From contig OX485806.1 of NCBI GenBank assembly GCA_950295325.1, positions 40,238,001 through 40,302,000 on the forward strand: a DNA stretch of 64,000 bases. Direction: 5' to 3'. Numbering within the stretch: position 1 is the first letter of the stretch; each line of letters begins with the position of its first letter. This DNA is from Polytrichum commune. Lineage: Eukaryota; Streptophyta; Polytrichopsida; Polytrichales; Polytrichaceae. Both the position numbers and the translations under genes were made by a program. The notes under the pieces were generated by a model. It had not been told where the DNA came from. It saw only the letters and a program-made list of their open reading frames with translations, and did no database searches. Below, piece by piece: positions 40,651-52,189 of the stretch.

Positions 40651-42263
40651 TCAGCCTGTGAGCAGAACTTTGCCACCACGAGTGTTTTTCTTTGAGCACT
40701 TCAATGCTTCCTCGATGTCTGCAAGATCAAATCTCTCCCCACTCAACGGCTCCACAACTTTCTCCTCCATCAACCTCCCGACCTCACGAGTAAATATGGT
40801 TTGCCTGTTTTGTTCCTCGATGTAATTGCTGAGATTCCATCCCAAGAGTTTCACACCCCGGTAAAGGTCCAACATCCCCATCGTTGCGTCGAAAGTGCCG
40901 CCCAAGGACCCGTATGCAAATACAGTGCCCCCAGACCTCACGCACGAGCCAACCGTTTTCGTGAACTCGCCGCCAATTGGATCGATGGCCCCATACGCGA
41001 GCTTCCCGTGCCTGATTTCCTTCACCCAGGAAACCACATCTTCATCACTCGACAAGATGACCTCATCCGCTCCAAGGGCTTTCAACTCTGCCTTTTGCTC
41101 TGCCCGGCGCACCACATTGATCGTCTTGATGCCCCAGTAATGCTTTGCCATTTGGATCACATGGCGGCCGAGTATCGAGCCGGCAGCGGTCTGCAAGAGG
41201 TATTCGCCTTTTGGCACCTGCAAGTCCTCAAAGAGCCCGTACGCCGTCCAAGGGTTGATCACGAATTGTGAGGCAGCTTCGTCAGTCACGGAGTCCGGGA
41301 CTAGCCATGCAGCGTCCTCAGAGATCTCCACATAGTCCTGCCATGAGCCCTCTCCGAGTTGGGCGCCATGGTGCAAGAAGGGTGTGACCCGTTGACCCAC
41401 CTTTAATTTCGTCACCCCTTCCCCTATTTGCATAGCATTACACGTCCATTACACATGCAATTCCAAATTTGCCTTCAAGTTAAAATCAATATTTCTAGTC
41501 TCAGTCATTGCATCTTAGCCTCTCTCTCCACCACACCCCCAATTATTTTGATTTCCCTCATTGAAGCCATAACTGGTAGCTCATCCAAGCGGAGGGCACT
41601 TCTAGCAATTCCATGGTGTTTGTTATCTACGCAAGGAGCATGGGAATCATGGCCTCTAATTCTGGTACATGGGCATATGGGTTTTGTCCTATAACCAACT
41701 TGAGTAGGTGGATGTCTAGCTCAATGCTATTGCACCAAGTCGATCACTCTTCTCACCACTTACATAAACCATAGCCTTCTAGTCATATTGTAAACAACTC
41801 CTCAAAACACACAACAATCTTGTGTGTTTTCATCTATTTCTAGCAACTTACCTATCCTTTTTAATCCACACATTAATCATTCCAACCATAATCTCCAATT
41901 TCGATCTATGAACATACCAACTAGTGAGCTGTAAAATTCCCACTCATCCTCCACATCCTCACCAATCATGTAGTCCATAGCCATGAACTTCATACACATC
42001 AACATCCTCAAAAATTCATGCCATTTCAACGATTATGTGCAAAAGTGGGTTGATAAAAATACCGAGTTGACGATTCCGAATCCCTCATACCCAGGGATAA
42101 TTGGCTTCCCATTTGCTTGAAATACGTGATTACCCAAAATGAGGTCCACGTAAAGGAGTGGCCTTATGGTCATTCGCACTACCACATGCTCAGGTCTTGG
42201 TTTGGGCACTTCTTTTTTCACCAACTCAAAATTTGCGCCGTTGAAGACAATTGCTCTTCCCAT
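40651..42263 (-). pseudogene. MDR oxidoreductase copy 3, splice-acceptor lesion
   Basis: Exon 1 (42263-42063, 67 codons, donor GTATTT) and exon 2 (41427-40651) are both fully open and encode about 325 aa closely similar to copy 1. The nucleotide loop AAGSILG at residues 148-154 is normal for the family. The acceptor, however, reads ATGCAA|ATAGGGG where copies 1 and 2 read ATGCAG|ATAGGGG. The next AG, four bases downstream, would shift frame and hit TGA within four codons. The intron (635 bp) lacks the MITE of copy 1. The gene looks very recently disabled. An alternative start at the in-frame ATGCAAATA just before exon 2 would give a truncated protein lacking the N-terminal lobe. Confidence 0.7.
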
Positions 42264-43124
42264 TATTCTTAACCTACATGCACTATACGCAAATTATTAG
42301 AACTAACAGTTCTTAATTGGCCTTGTTTAGTTTTTGGCAATGAAATAAAACCATATTTCATTTGTCTCAAAATACATAATTAAATAATCAGACACCTATG
42401 TTTGAGTGATACATAGCAAGGCTTTTAGTCAAGAATGAGTGCCCCCATAGATGCATGTTACAATGTGTGCTCAAATATAAGATCCACCATTCTCGATTCA
42501 ATGATAATGGGCACAATTTGGGAAGCACATGTGATCACTTAAGAAAAAATAAATTCTTCCTAATGACCTCCTCTAACTTTTGCATCTCAATTTCAATCCT
42601 AAAACCTTCAAATGTCAGTTTGCGTGATTTGCAAGTTCCCCATACGATGCAGGGTTCAAAGTTGTCTGTTGGAAGTGGCCTCATGACTCCTACATAACTC
42701 GTACATCTATTGGTCTACTACTTCCATGGAGCTTGCAAAGGGAGCAGTTACGTACATCATGAGACTCATGCCCACAATCAATCGGCATTTTGATTCCTGC
42801 CCACAACTTCTCAGTCGTCCTTTGCATGAAAAACTTCATGAAACTCAATGACTTCTACATCCAATTTACAAGACCAGACACCTGAGCATGCAATAATTCA
42901 CCTGAAAATCTATTGCAGCTAAATTTTGCTGATTGAACCCAAACTTGTTTGAAATCATCTTTGGAGAAAAAATACCTGGCAACCAGAAATTGCTCGCTGT
43001 TCTGAAACAAATACCTCCAGCAACAACAGCGTTCTTCCCTATCTGCAAAGTTTTTGCAATCTGCTCACTGGTAATTGATCACTGAGAGAGCAGCAGATTT
43101 GAATCCTGGTATGTAGCTGTCGGG

Positions 43125-43255
43125 TTATATATAGTGTATGTTACGACTCAGAGTGGCCCTAAATGTCAGTGACCTCTGTCCCAACATCTAGGGATTCGGT
43201 AGATGTGTCATTTTGACCACCAGTAGTACCATCTACAGTGTCCCTAGATTCTGGA
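43125..43255 (-). promoter_or_regulatory. promoter region of MDR copy 3
   Basis: The TATA box is at about 43125-43133 (minus strand). The dyad lies upstream: TCTAGG...GTAGATGT at about 43198-43217 and ATCTAC...CCTAGA at about 43240-43258. The region from here to the start codon mirrors 1620-2747 nearly base for base. Confidence 0.6.
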
Positions 43256-43799
43256 GGGCCTTTGTGATTGATAAAGTTCTGAAGTTGAAGAAGTTGCCCC
43301 CCATGTTTCCTTCATGGCATCATTTCTCATGAACTGCCCTGTGTCATACTTCTTCGCACGATTTTGCAGGAATGTGGAGTGAGCAAGCCCAAAGCTATCT
43401 TCAAGTCAATTCTTCTGTACTTAGGGTTTTTGTGATGATTATGTCCATATCATATTCTTAAACCCAGAGAAACCAGCATTATAGCAATATTCTTAACTCT
43501 AAGAGGCTCAGAGTACAAGAACCTATCAGAACTATTAGCTTTCAAGACCCTGAATTGGTCTGAGTTACTCGAGGTCATTTGAGATGAATCAGCAGCAAGC
43601 TATAGGGTCAAGTTCTAATGTTGGGTAAATGGGAGAAATGTTCATATACAATAACAATCCCCTCTCTGCATATGTACACAATCTTTATGCATCCTCACCA
43701 AAGTCCTAAAATCATCCTTTGAATGGCGACCTGTTGAAACTTTATACCGCATAAGCTTAACTCCTATGAAGTATTCGCATAACACATGTCTACCCTAGG

Positions 43800-44815
43800 G
43801 CCTACATCTATGGAGTCTACTACATCCATGGAGCTTGCAAAGGGAGCAGTTACATCATGAGACGCAAGCCCACAATCAATCGATGTTTTGATTCCAGACA
43901 ACTTCCCACAGTCGTGCTTTGCATTAAAAACTCAATGACTTCTACATCCAACTTACAGGGCCAGATACTTCAGCATGCAATGTGGGGAGGCTATAAGAGA
44001 GCAGCAGATTTGAATCCTCCAACTTACAAGGTCAGATATTTCAGCATGCAATGTGGGGAGGCTATAAGGGGCGCTCCAAACTATGGCCGAAGGTCGAGAG
44101 GCCGTCAATTTCCACCAATTAAATTGCAAGAAACCAAGAGTTTGGCCTCTCGACCCTTCACACTATGGCCAAAGTCCAAAGGCTGTCGTAATTTTAAATG
44201 ATTACTTTTTGAAGAAGGTGCGGACTCTCAAAGGAAGTTTGGGTCGGACGGGAATGAAAACCCAAATTATGGTCGAGAGGCCATCAATTTTTTTCCATTA
44301 AAAATTTAATCATTGACAAGATCTTGGGCGTTAGATTGGAGGGGTTATTTTGAGCAAAGAATAAAGTGGGATGCTCTCTTGGGTTTGGACTTTGGGCTTG
44401 GCCTTCGGAGGCTTCACACTATGCCCGGCCGAAGGCTCCACTTACTATATTTTATTGGCTATTTTCAATCCATTTCTTTGGACTCTTAACAAAGTTTGGC
44501 CACTCAATCCCACGGCCTCTCGACTTGGACGGCCACAGTGTGAAGCGGCCCTAAGAGAGCAACAAATATGAATCTTGGTATGTAGTTGTCGGGTTATATA
44601 TACTGTATGTTTGGATTCGGAGTGGCCCTAAATGTCAGTAACCTCTATCCCAATATCTAGGGTTTTGGTAGATGTATCATTTTGACCACCAATGGTACCA
44701 TCTACATGGTTCCTAGATTCTGGAGGGCCTTTGTGATTGATAACGGGAAGAAGTTGCCCCCGATGTTTCCTCCATGGCATCATTTCTCATGAATAGCCCA
44801 ATGTCATACTTCTTC
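43800..44815 (-). repeat. promoter-only fourth copy of the MDR 5' region
   Basis: Sequence matching the MDR leader and promoter recurs at 43800-44067 and 44552-44815 (TATA about 44594, dyad about 44655-44715), without coding exons. It includes a 75-bp tandem duplication (ATGTGGGGAGGCTATAAG at 43980 and 44050). It is interrupted by the MITE at 44068-44551. Confidence 0.62.
44068..44551. mobile_element. Harbinger/Tourist-like MITE, TSD TAA
   Basis: Imperfect TIRs GGGGCGCTCCAAACTATGG and (inverse) GGGCCGCTTCACACTGTGG bound 484 bp, with TAA on both sides (44065-44067, 44552-44554). The empty site GGCTATAAGAGAGCAGC is present in the tandem partner at about 43990. TAA duplication and GGG-rich ends fit PIF/Harbinger MITEs. 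Non-coding, though internal GGTCGAGAGGCCGT segments repeat. Confidence 0.87.
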
Positions 44816-45769
44816 CCATTAGTCTTTATATTTAATTCATTTGTGTGTGTGTGTGTGTGTGTGTTGCGGGGGCGGGGGGGGGGGTCATTGGTGAAAATCA
44901 TAGAAATACTGTACAATAAAAAAGAGTGTCTAATATATTCATTGTAGATATATATTACAAAAAACGTACATATAATATAGGGGTTTTAAACTAATGAAAC
45001 ATGTTTACATGTTAAATACCATCACATATAATGGCCTCTTTTATCTTGTTAATACATGTAAAATAGCATGGAAACAATTACTAGGGGTAGGGGTTCTGGG
45101 GTAGTGTATGTGCTAGTGGATGAATACAAGTAAGTTTTTGTTGAAAAAACATGGATGGATGACTTTGCAGGCTGGTTGGCTTGAACGCTACTGAACAAAC
45201 GTATCCAACGTGGAGTTAATGTTCTTTACCTACGTGCTGGGAGGGAAAATTTCAGCGCATTGTTTGAATTGCAATTTTTTTTAAAAAATTATTTGGCAAT
45301 ATAAGTAAAATAAGGTAGTTTTAAATGATTCCCCCGAAAATTTATAATTATTGGTGGGTTGTATAAAATACAAGAATTTACCTTTATTTTGAAAAACACC
45401 ATACTTTATAATCATTTTTTAAGGTAAATAGCCCCCCTGATAAATAGGTCATGAACACACGTGTATGCATTAGTATAAGAGGAAATGACCCCCTTGAGGT
45501 TAGTCTTTATGTTTGATATGTTTTTGTGTGTGTGTGTGGGGGGGGGGGGGCTCCCGGAATCGAGAGGGTGGAGGGGGATGATTTCATGTGGGCCATTTCA
45601 GAAAGCTTTTGGTTGTTATTCTTTATGTTTGATTTATTTCTGCGTTTGTATGTGTTGGGGGGGTGTTGAATGTGGGTGGTCTTGGAACCGAGAGGGTGGT
45701 AGGTCTTAAAGTTGTGTTTCATGTGTTCAAGCATCACAGTTTATGGTTTTATTCAATTATAGAGCTTCA
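44816..45769. other. simple-sequence-rich spacer
   Basis: (TG)n at about 44843-44864 runs into a G-rich run at 44867-44884. A second (GT)n-G12 pair is at 45525-45550 and a further GGGGGG at 45657. The 45500-45700 segment is a loose two-copy repeat (TTTATGTTTGAT). No gene. Confidence 0.6.
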
Positions 45770-48363
45770 ATGGAGGACCAAGATGTCCAAATGGAGCCTC
45801 TCGTGGTAGAGGTTTCAATTTTTTGTGATTGCTTACAAGAATTGGTGATTGATTTGATACATCCATGCCTCTTGAAGTTTATTATGGTAGAAGGTTAATG
45901 ACAAGTTTGACGCCATGTTCAAAAAACACTCTGACTTTGCTCACCTTGCGGGCAAGATGTTCTACGTGTGGGAGAGAACCATCGGTTGACAGCTTGGTGG
46001 AGGCACATTAACAAGCATAACTTGTTGGACAAAAATTGACACATCTCCATGGATTGCATTGTCGTGGACTCGAGAAATTACACCGCCGTTCTCCTTAATG
46101 TCATGAATAACATCAATTGGTAAGTTGTAGTCTTTTTGTTTGTTTTTTTAAATAATTTACCTTGTCTTTGTTTAGGTTCATGGAGCACGACCACATTAAG
46201 GACAACCTCCCCGCCAAATTATTTTGCATCTGGACATTTGGGAAAATGAAGCTTGAGGAGTTCAAAAACCTCATTTCCGTCGCCGACTACAAGATATGCA
46301 AATCTAAGATGGAGAAGAATTATACCTGGTATCCCCTCACATTGGACGTCTTCATCAAATTCTTGTACAAGGTAATTTTCCTCTTCATTCTCTTTGATAT
46401 TTCTTCTTTCCATTTATTGTGATTTTCTTATATTTTCTTATGTTTGTTTTAGATAGAGTTATCAAATTCGGTAGATACCGTAGCAAGGTTGTACCAAGAA
46501 GCCACTCCCAAGGCTTGCATATCTGCTCCTAAGATTTAAGCCACTATGACAAAAACTCATGATAGTTTCATCAAAAACATTCGATCTCGGAACTTTAAGA
46601 AGTTCATTTCCATCGCCCACAAGGACAACGGCAAAGACTTTTTCACAAGATGCCTCTTCTACCTTTGTGTTTTTATTTTTCTTTTCATTTTCTTGTAATT
46701 TTTTTTGTACATGATTTTCATTTTCTTACATTACACTCTTCTGTGTTGTAGATTGACCATCACTTCTCCACCTTCCTCATGATAGATATGACAATCGAGA
46801 AACTCCAAAAAGTGGCCACCACACATGTGGATGCCTCCTTCAAGGTCAAGAAGCTTCGGTGATGAGACACCCCCGCTGAGGTCAGAAATAAGAACAAATC
46901 TCCCTCTACTCTTTTTTTCAAAGAGAAAGTCATTGATGACTAGCTCAACAAAGTTTTTTTGGGGACATAAGTATATTTACACCTTCTCTTTGTCTATTTG
47001 TTCCCTTCTATTCTTTCTCATTTCTAACTATCGGTTTCTCTTATCATAGTTGGAGAAGGGGGTTGAGGCTAAGATTGCATTATTTGAAAATGAGTGCTCC
47101 ATCAACATCGATTGGATTTCTATAGAGGATATTTTGCAACCCACTAATTATATCGAGCATAGGAGACTCATTTTGTGAGACTAGGCTTTCCGGGTGTATT
47201 TTGACGACAAGGAAGCTTTGAAGTTTACTAAGAGACAAAATCTCATGGAGTTTGAGAAAGGTTCCAAAGTTATCAAGCGCGTCGCTTACCGGTAATATCT
47301 TTCCCCGTTGTATAGTCTATACTCTTTCCATTTAGTTTCCTAAATAACATTGCATTTCCTTTTTTTGATGTTTTTCATTTGGTAGGTACATCCACCGTAA
47401 GCTTGTTGTAAAGAATGTTTTGCATTTGTCGTCCTTACTGACTTTCCTTGTAGATTGGGTCAATGAGAACTCAAGTCTTTATATGTACACAAACATGCAG
47501 CTTGTAAAATTTCCACTCGTGCACTTGGTGGCTAGTGGTTGGTACTTGGATTCGTGCTTAAGGTGGAAGAACCCTTTTACAACAACCTCATTCGCTCTAC
47601 CCTTGAGGTGATTGAATTGGAGGAAGAGCCGGAAGAAAATGATAATCCAACTCCTTTTGCTAATAAGAAAGAGGTTGCTCCGGTGAAAGGCAAGGACAAG
47701 AGGGTTGCCACTCATGCTTCTACTCAAGTGTCCACTCATTCTTTCACCAAGGTCTTAATTCAACGCATTGTTGCTCTAGCCACCACTGTTGTAGGAAGTC
47801 CAACCGCCACTCTTTCTGTTCCTACCCCCAATGATGTTGCCGCTCCTTCTCATCGTGGTGCCACCATTTCATCGGTGCCTCGCAAGTGGAAGGCCGTCGC
47901 ACCGGATATATTTGCCACCTCCTCGGAGAGGCCATTTACTATCTTTTTTATTAAAGATGTCGACATGGGGGAACCCATGGAAGATCTTATGAGGACCAAG
48001 ATTTTCCTTCAGCCTACCACCACATCTAAGAATTCCTAACCAAGGTTTGTGTGGCGTTCTTTTGGTTTCTCCATTCATTCTATGGGATTTAATATCTATT
48101 TTCTCATTTATTTTTCTTTGGGATTTTGCTTTGCAGGTTGGAACGGGCTGTACTCGACCAAATGCCAAGCCAAAGGTTCATATGGACATTGATTTTTTTT
48201 TTGCAGACGTGCCCGAGAACCTAGGAATGCCGAGGATCTCGACCTCCTCCTTGGATGTTCTTACGTGGAACAAAATATTATGTTTGTCTTTGCAAACACC
48301 AACCTCCATGATGATGGCGTCATTGTCTTTGCGTACGCCAGTGATCATGATATCTCCATGTTA
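45770..48363 (+). pseudogene. unrecognised decayed multi-exon gene
   Basis: From ATG at 45770 (MEDQDVQMEPLV) a series of coding-like blocks is joined by short introns with good signals: ...NNIN W|GTAAG (46118) to TTTAG|G (46173), LYK|GTAATTTT (46371) to TTTTAG (46452), AYR|GTAATATC (47292) to GGTAG|GTACATCC (47385). Blocks include FMEHDHIKDNLPAKLF, SVADYKICKSKME, FSTFLMIDMTIEKLQK and EFEKGSKVIKRVAYR. The C-terminal 166-codon frame (47539-48039) is acidic, then Ser/Thr/Pro/Ala-rich. Several blocks contain stops (for example after SAPKI and after KVKKLR), so it is probably dead. I do not recognise the family. An old transposon-carried gene is plausible. Confidence 0.42.
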
Positions 48364-48446
48364 ATTCATAATTAAAAACACACTGAGGATTTCTACGTTG
48401 CCGAAGATTGGTTTGGCATGAATGACCTCAATCTCTAGTTGTCTAC

Positions 48447-48756
48447 TATGAGCCCAAAATCGGGCCCACACAAGTTCTTAAACCTTAAAATCCACTAAAA
48501 CTTAGGCTTTGATTTTCATCAAATGTTCAAAAACATAAAAAGAATGAGCTTTGAATTTGGAAGTTGAATTAAGCATTAGACTAGGACTTTAGCACTTAAT
48601 TGCTAGTAAGGGAGTAGCTCAAGGTAGAATGTAGTAACCAGGCTTAGGTGTTGGGGTGTTGGGGTGTTCGTTGTGGGCAAGGGCCATGTTCGTAATGGGA
48701 GGAGGCCCTTACCCAACGGTGGGTAAGGCTCTAGATTTCCGGATCCAAGGATGAGG

Positions 48757-48800
<44 letters not shown>

Positions 48801-50088
48801 ACCAGGGCAGTCTCGGAAGGGGGGCATGGAACATTGAACTGCTGCGGCGAGGGGGAAGGGAAGGATCACCAAATTCAATGTGAGTTCCAGAGTTTGAATG
48901 TGCAGATTGAAGGTTGGGTATGCTTCAGGGAACAGGGGCGTTCGATGGGTGTAAGTGCCTTTGAGCTCTCAGGCAGGGTGAGGCCACATTAGGCGCTTAG
49001 TTGGATTGAAGGCGCTTTGGTTCACGAGGAACACAGGGAGTTGGTACAGACGGCATTGTCGCATTTCGGCTCAAGGTACTCTGAGGGCAGTGGATGGGCA
49101 CCTCAGGTCAATCCCAACTGCAAAGTTCAAAATGTGGAAGTAACAAGGGCAGCTAGGCGCAGCCAAGGGACTGGATGAAGCCACTGGAGAGGGTGGTCAC
49201 ACTCCGAATGGTTGCAAGTGCAATTAATTGGTGAGTGGTTTTGTGTGGCCTGAATATTACATTCAGGTGCAGAAGGGGAGATGCGGTTCTTCCGAGTGTG
49301 AGTGCTATGTAAGCAAGGAAGGCTGAAATGGAGGCCAGAGGCACGCCTGAATTGTTTGGCAGACTTTGATGAATTTCTGTCACATTCACTGAGACCCAAG
49401 AGAGGCATGATTTCTTGGGTGGGTACTGTGTAGCTTGAGAATGATCCAGGTTGAACCGGCAGTCGGAGTGGCGAATCTGGTGAGGCCACCAGCAGGCTCT
49501 CACAAATTGGAAGTGCCTTAGCCGAGAGCAGCTGCCGGAAGGGCACAATAGGAAGGACCTCCGAACCATGAGCTTCCACTGCCGTAAGGGGAACAAGGAG
49601 ACACTTTGATGTTGCCACGTGGCTGCAGCGACTCGGCAACTAACACGGGTGGAGAGAACTCAGCAGGAAGGAAAAACAGGGGAGGCTCAATCTGGTTGAG
49701 AGGGAGAAGGTGATTAGGCCAGTGGGAGTTAAGTAGGTTAAACCATTAATTAGGGATAACCAAGGAACTTGGTAGATTAGCATCAAGGAAGTAAGGGGAG
49801 CATCGGATAATCGGCCAAGCGAGCCACACGTGATTAGCACTAATTAGGGGGTAGAAGGTAGTTTGGAAAAAATAGATAGTTAATGTTGTAGGTTGGAAAC
49901 CATACATAAGGGGAGTGTTTCTAAACACTTGTGACCTTGTGGGCTTGAATAAAAAGTTGTGTGTTAATGTTAAAACATGGGTGCATCAGAGCTCATCTTG
50001 GAGTGACGATCAGAGTTAAGCAAGTAAGTGTGAGCCTCATGCTCCCACCCGGACTACAACACATAAGGGTGGAGGTTTAAGGCTGACA
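48447..50088 (+). mobile_element. solo LTR C
   Basis: Start TATGAGCCCAAAATCGGGCC (the usual TGTGAG with one change), end TTTAAGGCTGACA. It carries ACATAAAAAGAATGA near 48533 as in other copies, a (CT)n tract at 48757-48797 and a GC-rich centre. The 3' end has CACCCGGACTACAACAC...AAGGGTGG. No TSD recognised. ORFs of 147-170 codons at 49127-49639 are overlapping frames of the GC-rich centre and are not called. Confidence 0.72.
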
Positions 50089-50193
50089 CTGGCCTTCTTT
50101 CACGATCGAGCGTTTGTGAATTATGCCCCTCACCACTTCTGGCTTTCATTCACGAACGAGCGTTCGCAAATGTAGCCTTGCACTCTTGTGCTC
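50089..50193. repeat. 52-bp direct repeat between two LTRs
   Basis: Two units, GGCCTTCTTTCACGATCGAGC... and GGCTTTCATTCACGAACGAGC..., about 52 bp apart. The second contains a perfect CGAACG-AG-CGTTCG hairpin. It does not resemble a tRNA primer-binding site, so the flanking LTRs are probably independent insertions. Confidence 0.5.
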
Positions 50194-51000
50194 TGTGAGC
50201 CCAATATGGTGCCCACATGTGTTCTTAATCCTTAGAACTCATTAGAATGTGGGTTGGATTTCTTATTAATTATATAAAAGCATAAAAAGAGTGAAAATTA
50301 ATGTTTGAATAGAATTAGGAGGTTAGCTAAAGCATTGGTGCTTGGGGGATGGTAGGATGGGCTGGAATTAATTAAAAGGGTTATAATGGGTTAGGCCTTG
50401 GGCATTCGAAGCTTGGACTTGCAACTCGGTTTTATTGGCTAAAGTAGAATTGAGTAGTGTTTGTTTTAGGGGGGGGGGCACTGGAGACCCTAGAGGAATC
50501 CGGGGCTCGGGTTTAGCAGGTAGTTGGGTTCAGCGGCTCTCTGTCTCTCTCTCTCTCACAGTAGGAAACAAGGTCTCAGGAGAACGGCAGGGATGACCAC
50601 CGAAAAACACCGAAGAATGAGAGCATGTCTGGCCACTCCGGATGGGGGAAGTCACTAAGTGGCTACAGGGGCTAAGGGCAGCCACAGCAAGGCTTCGGAA
50701 GAAGGGCTAACGAAATGCTGCACAAAAACTCCTGAGAACAAACTAAATCACATCCAGCAAGAGAAAGGGAAGGTATGTCGGGCTTCAATCGGAAGCCTGG
50801 CTGGAATGCCGGTTCCCAAGTTCGGTCTACCGGTTCCCAAGTTCGGCGGCCAAGGCGGAGGACAACAGTTCCTCAAGGTCCTTAGGTCCAGACTATGGCG
50901 CGGCGTCCCCCGGCTGCAGGGGACACCCCACGGGTGGTAGCCAACTCCAGAGAACACCCCCTCGTTGATGACAGCCCCGCCAAGAGCATTTTGAACCCCC
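50194..51000 (+). mobile_element. LTR D, 3'-truncated
   Basis: Begins TGTGAGCCCAATATGGTGCC at 50194, with GCATAAAAAGAGTGA at about 50280 and a G-run followed by CCTAGAG, as in LTR I. The normal 3' end (CACCCGGACTA...TGACA) was not found; similarity fades around 50.8-51.0 kb. CAGGTTCCCAAGTTCGG-type units recur near 50805-50840. Confidence 0.5.
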
Positions 51001-52189
51001 CGGGCAACGTCATTTTCCCCGACCCATGGACCGGCGATAGAAATGACACATTTTCGGTCCACACGCTAGTGCCTTACCTTAGAGGATTTTGTAATGTTTT
51101 TGACCTCCAAGTTAATTACGTGCTTCATTGATGGTTTCACTTCCGGAATGAAATCCCAATCAATTGCTTATTTACCAATTGGAAGTGCACATATATATTG
51201 GATTTTAGACCTTGAAGGTGAAGTGCACTCAATATGGAATTTGTAGTCAAGTGGCCTTCAAGAATGCAAGGGCAATGTTTTTTTTTGAAGTTGGGCGGGA
51301 TGGGCAACAATTCTTGATCGGGTTCAAAAACTTCTTTAGAGGGTTGCCCTAGCCCAAATTTGACACCCCCGAAAGTTCGTGAGGGGGTATTTCATGTCCG
51401 CCCATATTAATTTCTAAAAAATTGCCAGCCTAGTAATCATAGGTTGGCAACGTATGATGCAACCACTTGTTTTTATATAAGACATTTTAATTTTATCTAA
51501 CCCCCTTCGTATTATTGCCTTAAGTATTAGATTAGACTAGGATTATTTAGAACTATTAAAACTCGGTATTTTTGAAACCCTTGAGACAAGGAGCCGACGA
51601 TGTGAGGTAGTGTCTAAAGTGGTTCATCTCATCCACAAAGATGAATGAACTCTCACTAATGAAAATACATGAGTGCCATGAATCCCCGGCCCTCCGGAGA
51701 AGTGCAAGACGTTCCCTCTCACAAACGCCCTCATATTCTACTTACAATACCACCTCGTACAATTTGGGAGCGCGTCCGGAAATATGGAAGAACGACACAT
51801 ATTCCGGTCCAGTCAACAAACAAGGATGCAGTCGTGGGCCTGAGATTTTTAGAGCCATGGAGGCCGCCAAAAACAAGGACATAGACACAAAAAAAAATTT
51901 AAAAAATAGTGGGACTAGAAACGTTTATTTCAAACGTAAATATGTGTAGTGGTAGAACGTAGTGCTTGGTTCTCTATTATATCTGAATTTCTCCAAGACA
52001 TTGATGGTATTTCCATTATATTTGTATTTCAAGCCCATTTAATAGATTCAATTTGCAATCGTTGTCCTCATACTCCCTTCCATCAGCATCGATTTCTCAT
52101 TTCATACACAAATGTTCTCATGTATGCTTCATATTTGTTTCCACTTTCATGCACTTATGTCCGATAATTATATGCAAAACCTTATATAT
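51001..52189. other. repeat-derived spacer with ORF remnant
   Basis: A 102-codon frame at 51641-51949 (SRGPEIFRAMEAAKNKD near its end) resembles 13660-13720 (SRGSEIYRAMKAIKAKE), so both derive from one repeated coding sequence that I cannot name. One Mutator-MITE-like terminus lies at about 51670-51690. Confidence 0.45.

Noticed and set aside
40801-41271. 156-codon plus-strand ORF
   Set aside because: Antisense of MDR copy 3 exon 2; no family features.
49127-49639. Overlapping 170- and 147-codon minus ORFs
   Set aside because: Two frames of the same GC-rich LTR C interior, without motifs; chance ORFs.
49985-50035. 5S rRNA-like words (CATCAGAGCTC, AGAGTTAAGC) near the end of LTR C
   Set aside because: Matches are short, wrongly spaced and not followed by the conserved 5S 3' half; probably coincidence.
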